Shown here one piece after another: positions 4,902 to 7,623 of a stretch of 7,623 nucleotides of DNA. The stretch is from Chloroflexota bacterium (lineage in GTDB: Bacteria; Chloroflexota; Dehalococcoidia; SM23-28-2; HRBIN24). The DNA lies in assembly GCA_030550295.1 (NCBI GenBank), contig JAUQPQ010000075.1, forward strand, positions 1 through 7,623, in the 5' to 3' direction. The translations under genes were made by a program, and so were the position numbers. The stretch's first letter is position 1. The number at the start of each line of letters is the position of its first letter. Below the pieces are notes generated by a model. It had not been told where the DNA came from. It saw only the letters and a list, made by a program, of their open reading frames with translations, and did no database searches.

Positions 4902-7623
4902 ATGAGGAAGCCCGAGGATGAGGCGTGTCACCCCGTTCTGGAGGGAGGTCTGAAACCAGGAGCTATCGTCCGCTTTCGCAACCGCGACTGGGTGTTACTG
5001 GCGGGTGACCATGAGGACGTGGTGCTCCTGCGCCCGCTCACTGGCACCAGCGACGATATCGTGGCGGCGCACCGTCAGCTAGCCGATCTCCTGGGCTACG
5101 AACTTCTCACAGAGCGCATCTCGCAGTCCCAGTTCCCGCCGCCATCCCCGGATGCTGTGGCGGACGCTCAGAGTCTGCACCTGCTGTGGCAGGCCGCGCG
5201 GCTGTTGCTTCGGGAGGGCGCGGCACCTTTCCGTTCGCTGGGGCGCATTTCTATCCGCCCCCGCACCTACCAGTTGGTCCCCATCATGATGGCCCTCCGT
5301 CTGGATCCCGTGCGCCTGCTCATCGCCGATGACGTGGGAGTGGGTAAGACCATCGAGGCGGGCTTAATCGTGCGCGAGCTGTGGGAACGCGGGGAGGTGC
5401 GGCGGTTCGCGGTCCTCTGCCCGCCGTATCTCTGCGACCAGTGGCAGAAGGAGCTTACGGAGAAGTTCCACCTGGAGGCAGTGGTTATCAACTCCGCGAC
5501 AATCGGTCAGCTGGAGCGCTGCAAGCCTTCGGATCGAACGGTCTATCAGCACTATCCCGCGCAGGTCATAAGCATCGATTTCGTGAAATATCCTCGCAAC
5601 AAGCCAGCCTTCCTCCTCCACGCGCCGGAGCTCATCATCGTGGATGAGGCCCATAGTGCCACGCCGGGCCGGGGCGCCGAACGCCACTTGCGCTACGAGC
5701 TGGTCCATGAGCTGGCGCAGGATCGCCACCGCCACCTGATCCTGCTGACCGCCACTCCGCATAGTGGCATCGTGGAGGCCTTCCAAAAGCTCTTGGGACT
5801 ATTAGATCCCGAGTTCGAGCAGTGGGACCTCGCCCGGCTCGGAGAGCCGGAGCGGGCGAGACTCGCCCGGCACTTCGTGCAGCGCACCCGCAGGGACATT
5901 GAGAAGCAATGGGAAGGCGTCCCGTGCTTCCCCACCCGTGAAACGGTAGATGCCACCTACGCTCTCTCCCTGGCTTATCGACGTCTCTTCGACGCGGTAT
6001 ACGACTTCTGCATGGAGATTGTGGAGAGCGGGCAAGCGCTTGCGGAGCACCAGCGGCGGATGCGCTGGTGGAGCGCGCTGGCGCTTCTGCGCTGCGTCAT
6101 GTCCAGCCCCCGTGCCGCCAAAGTCGCCCTCGAGCGGCGCCGGAGGAGAGAGGGCATGTTGACCGACGAGGAGGCCGATGATCCCTCTTACGTGTACGAG
6201 CCAAACGATCGGCTCCCCTCGGACGAGGTGCCCACCCCGCTTTTGGACCAGGTGGAGGCCGATCTCGCCGACCCGGGAAAGCGCCGGCTGCGGGAGCTGG
6301 AGCGAATGGCGGAGGCCATCTCTGAAGCCGAAGACAACAAGCTAACCGAGTGCGCCCGGATCGTCCGGAAGCTGTTGCAGGACGGGTTCAACCCTGTGAT
6401 CTGGTGCTATTACGTGGAGACGGCCGAATACGTGGCGGAGAAGCTCCGGGAACTCCTGGCGGTCCAAACGTCCGAGGCCAGGGTGCTCTGCATCACGGGC
6501 CGGATGGGGGAAGAGGAACGCCGCCTCCAGGTGGAGGCGTTCATGAAGGAGCCGGGCCGGCGGGTGCTGGTGGCGACAGACTGCTTGAGCGAAGGTATCA
6601 ACCTCCAGCACGGGTTCAGCGCCGTCCTCCACTACGACCTCCCCTGGAACCCGAACCGCTTAGAGCAGCGGGAAGGGCGGGTGGACCGCTATGAGCAGCC
6701 GAGCCCCGTGGTCAGGGCCGTGCGCTACTACGGCAGGGACAACCCCGTGGATGGGGCCGTCATCCGCGTGCTCCTCGACAAGGCCCGGGAGATCCGCCAG
6801 ATGCTGGGAACCCATGTGCCGGTGCCCGAGGAGGAGCGGTTTGTCGTGGAGGCCCTGGTGCATGCCCTGTTCTTCGGCCGCGAGCGTCTCCAAGGCCAGC
6901 TCCTGCTTCCTCTGGGGCCAGACCCCGTGCCCGAGCTGCACCGGAAGTGGGAGCTGGACGCCCGTCGCGAGAAGGAAAGCCGCACCCGCTTCGCCCAGCA
7001 CGCCTTGAAGCCCAAAGAGGTGCGCCGGGAGCTGGAGGCGGCAGACCAGGTGCTGGGAGATCCCGACGCGGTGCGGAACTTCGTGCTCACGGCCTGCCAG
7101 AAGCTGCGCATCCAGGTCCGCCAGAAGCGCGCGCCCGTTGGGGAGTTCTCCCGTGGCCAGTTCTTTGGGGATGAGGTGAGTGATGATGCGGATGTGTGGG
7201 AGGTGATAACGGAGGAGGCGGCTCTCGTGGACGTGCCGGAAGCCGTCCGTTGGGCGTTGCCAACTGACCGAAGGGGGCAGTGGGCGATCACGTTCACCAG
7301 CCCGACCCCTGAGGGGGCGGAATATCTGGGCCGCAACCACCCCTTCGTGACCGCCCTGGCCCGCTATCTCTTCGAGCAGGCCTTCTCCGGCGACAGGAAG
7401 GCCGCAACCGCTCGCTGCGGCGCGATCCGCACCCGCGCTGTCTCGCGCCTCACGGCCCTTCTCCTCCTCCGCCCTCGCTTCCAGCTGCTCCAGCCCCACC
7501 GTCCGCCGCTCCTCGCGGAGGAAGTGCTGGTGACGGGCTGGGAACTTTACGGAGGCCAATGGCTGAGCCCGCCGAAGGCGCTGGAATTGTTAACGGCCGA
7601 GCCGGAAGCCAGCTTGCCGCTGG
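4902..7623 (+). CDS. drmD: DrmD-like SNF2-family helicase of a DISARM system, 3' end outside the window
   Basis: The frame is open from ATG 4902 to the window edge: 907 complete codons with no stop. It encodes a superfamily 2, SNF2/RapA-like DNA-dependent ATPase. A short N-terminal domain (LKPGAIVRFRNRDWVLL, about 17-33, then VVLLRPL) precedes a helical linker and PRTYQLVPIMMALRLDP (120-136). Helicase motifs follow in order: I DDVGVGKTIEAGLI (K149), Ia LCPPYLCDQW (172-181), II DEAH (248-251), III LLTATPHSG (281-289), IV near PVIWCYY (498-504), V LVATDCLSEGINLQ (556-569) and VI QREGRVDR (589-596). All catalytic residues look intact. A charged linker lies at about 405-475, and a long C-terminal region (about 600 on) shows no further known domain. 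This layout matches DrmD, the SNF2-like helicase of class 1 DISARM defence. Family members run to roughly 1000 residues or more, so the C-terminus is missing. A stand-alone RapA/HepA-like helicase is the alternative. Confidence 0.82.
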   Translation, partial: MRKPEDEACHPVLEGGLKPGAIVRFRNRDWVLLAGDHEDVVLLRPLTGTSDDIVAAHRQLADLLGYELLTERISQSQFPPPSPDAVADAQSLHLLWQAARLLLREGAAPFRSLGRISIRPRTYQLVPIMMALRLDPVRLLIADDVGVGKTIEAGLIVRELWERGEVRRFAVLCPPYLCDQWQKELTEKFHLEAVVINSATIGQLERCKPSDRTVYQHYPAQVISIDFVKYPRNKPAFLLHAPELIIVDEAHSATPGRGAERHLRYELVHELAQDRHRHLILLTATPHSGIVEAFQKLLGLLDPEFEQWDLARLGEPERARLARHFVQRTRRDIEKQWEGVPCFPTRETVDATYALSLAYRRLFDAVYDFCMEIVESGQALAEHQRRMRWWSALALLRCVMSSPRAAKVALERRRRREGMLTDEEADDPSYVYEPNDRLPSDEVPTPLLDQVEADLADPGKRRLRELERMAEAISEAEDNKLTECARIVRKLLQDGFNPVIWCYYVETAEYVAEKLRELLAVQTSEARVLCITGRMGEEERRLQVEAFMKEPGRRVLVATDCLSEGINLQHGFSAVLHYDLPWNPNRLEQREGRVDRYEQPSPVVRAVRYYGRDNPVDGAVIRVLLDKAREIRQMLGTHVPVPEEERFVVEALVHALFFGRERLQGQLLLPLGPDPVPELHRKWELDARREKESRTRFAQHALKPKEVRRELEAADQVLGDPDAVRNFVLTACQKLRIQVRQKRAPVGEFSRGQFFGDEVSDDADVWEVITEEAALVDVPEAVRWALPTDRRGQWAITFTSPTPEGAEYLGRNHPFVTALARYLFEQAFSGDRKAATARCGAIRTRAVSRLTALLLLRPRFQLLQPHRPPLLAEEVLVTGWELYGGQWLSPPKALELLTAEPEASLPL

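Noticed and set aside
4550..4921. 123-codon + strand open frame with a GTG start between herA and the helicase gene
   Set aside because: It has no Shine-Dalgarno and a low-complexity Gly/Pro/Arg-rich translation. It overlaps the stem-loops and runs 20 nt into the helicase gene in another frame. It looks like a chance open frame in GC-rich DNA.
6660..7559. 299-codon open frame on the - strand
   Set aside because: It lies wholly antisense to the helicase gene, where conserved motifs and the reading frame are intact. Its translation is His/Gly/Leu-rich with no recognisable motif, as expected from the complement of GC-rich coding sequence.
1..7623. CRISPR array, insertion sequence or integrase attachment site
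   Set aside because: No regularly spaced direct repeats, transposase or integrase motifs, or matching terminal repeats were seen in the window.

Overview
The window reads as bacterial chromosomal DNA with moderate-to-high GC. All supported genes lie on the + strand. The taxon cannot be fixed from sequence alone. The bacterial-type NurA-HerA pair with an ATKTS-type P-loop, the non-ATG starts and the AGG/ATA-tolerant codon use would suit a Chloroflexota-like or other thermophile-rich lineage, but this is a weak inference.

Left block (1-4541): the 3' part of an unrecognised protein gene (3-593) overlaps by 11 nt a gene for a secreted, lipid-anchored alkaline-phosphatase-superfamily phosphodiesterase (583-1581). 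After a 139-bp spacer with a candidate sigma70-type promoter and two small hairpins comes a two-gene unit. It encodes a NurA-type nuclease (TTG start, 1721-2842) and, 4 nt downstream, a HerA-type hexameric DNA translocase (2847-4541). The Shine-Dalgarno of herA overlaps the nurA stop region, so the two are probably translationally coupled. NurA and HerA are known partners in DNA end resection, and related pairs occur in anti-phage systems.

Gap (4542-4901): 360 bp with no convincing gene but several perfect inverted repeats. Base composition and codon use change across it.

Right block (4902-end): the first 907 codons of a large SNF2/RapA-like helicase that still has no stop at the window edge. 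Its N-terminal layout and motifs match DrmD, the SNF2-like helicase of class 1 DISARM anti-phage systems, where it is commonly an early gene followed by a methylase (drmMI) and drmA, drmB and drmC. If that holds, the window catches the left border of a DISARM island beside a NurA-HerA operon. Codon use suggests the two halves have different histories, so joint function is a hypothesis only.
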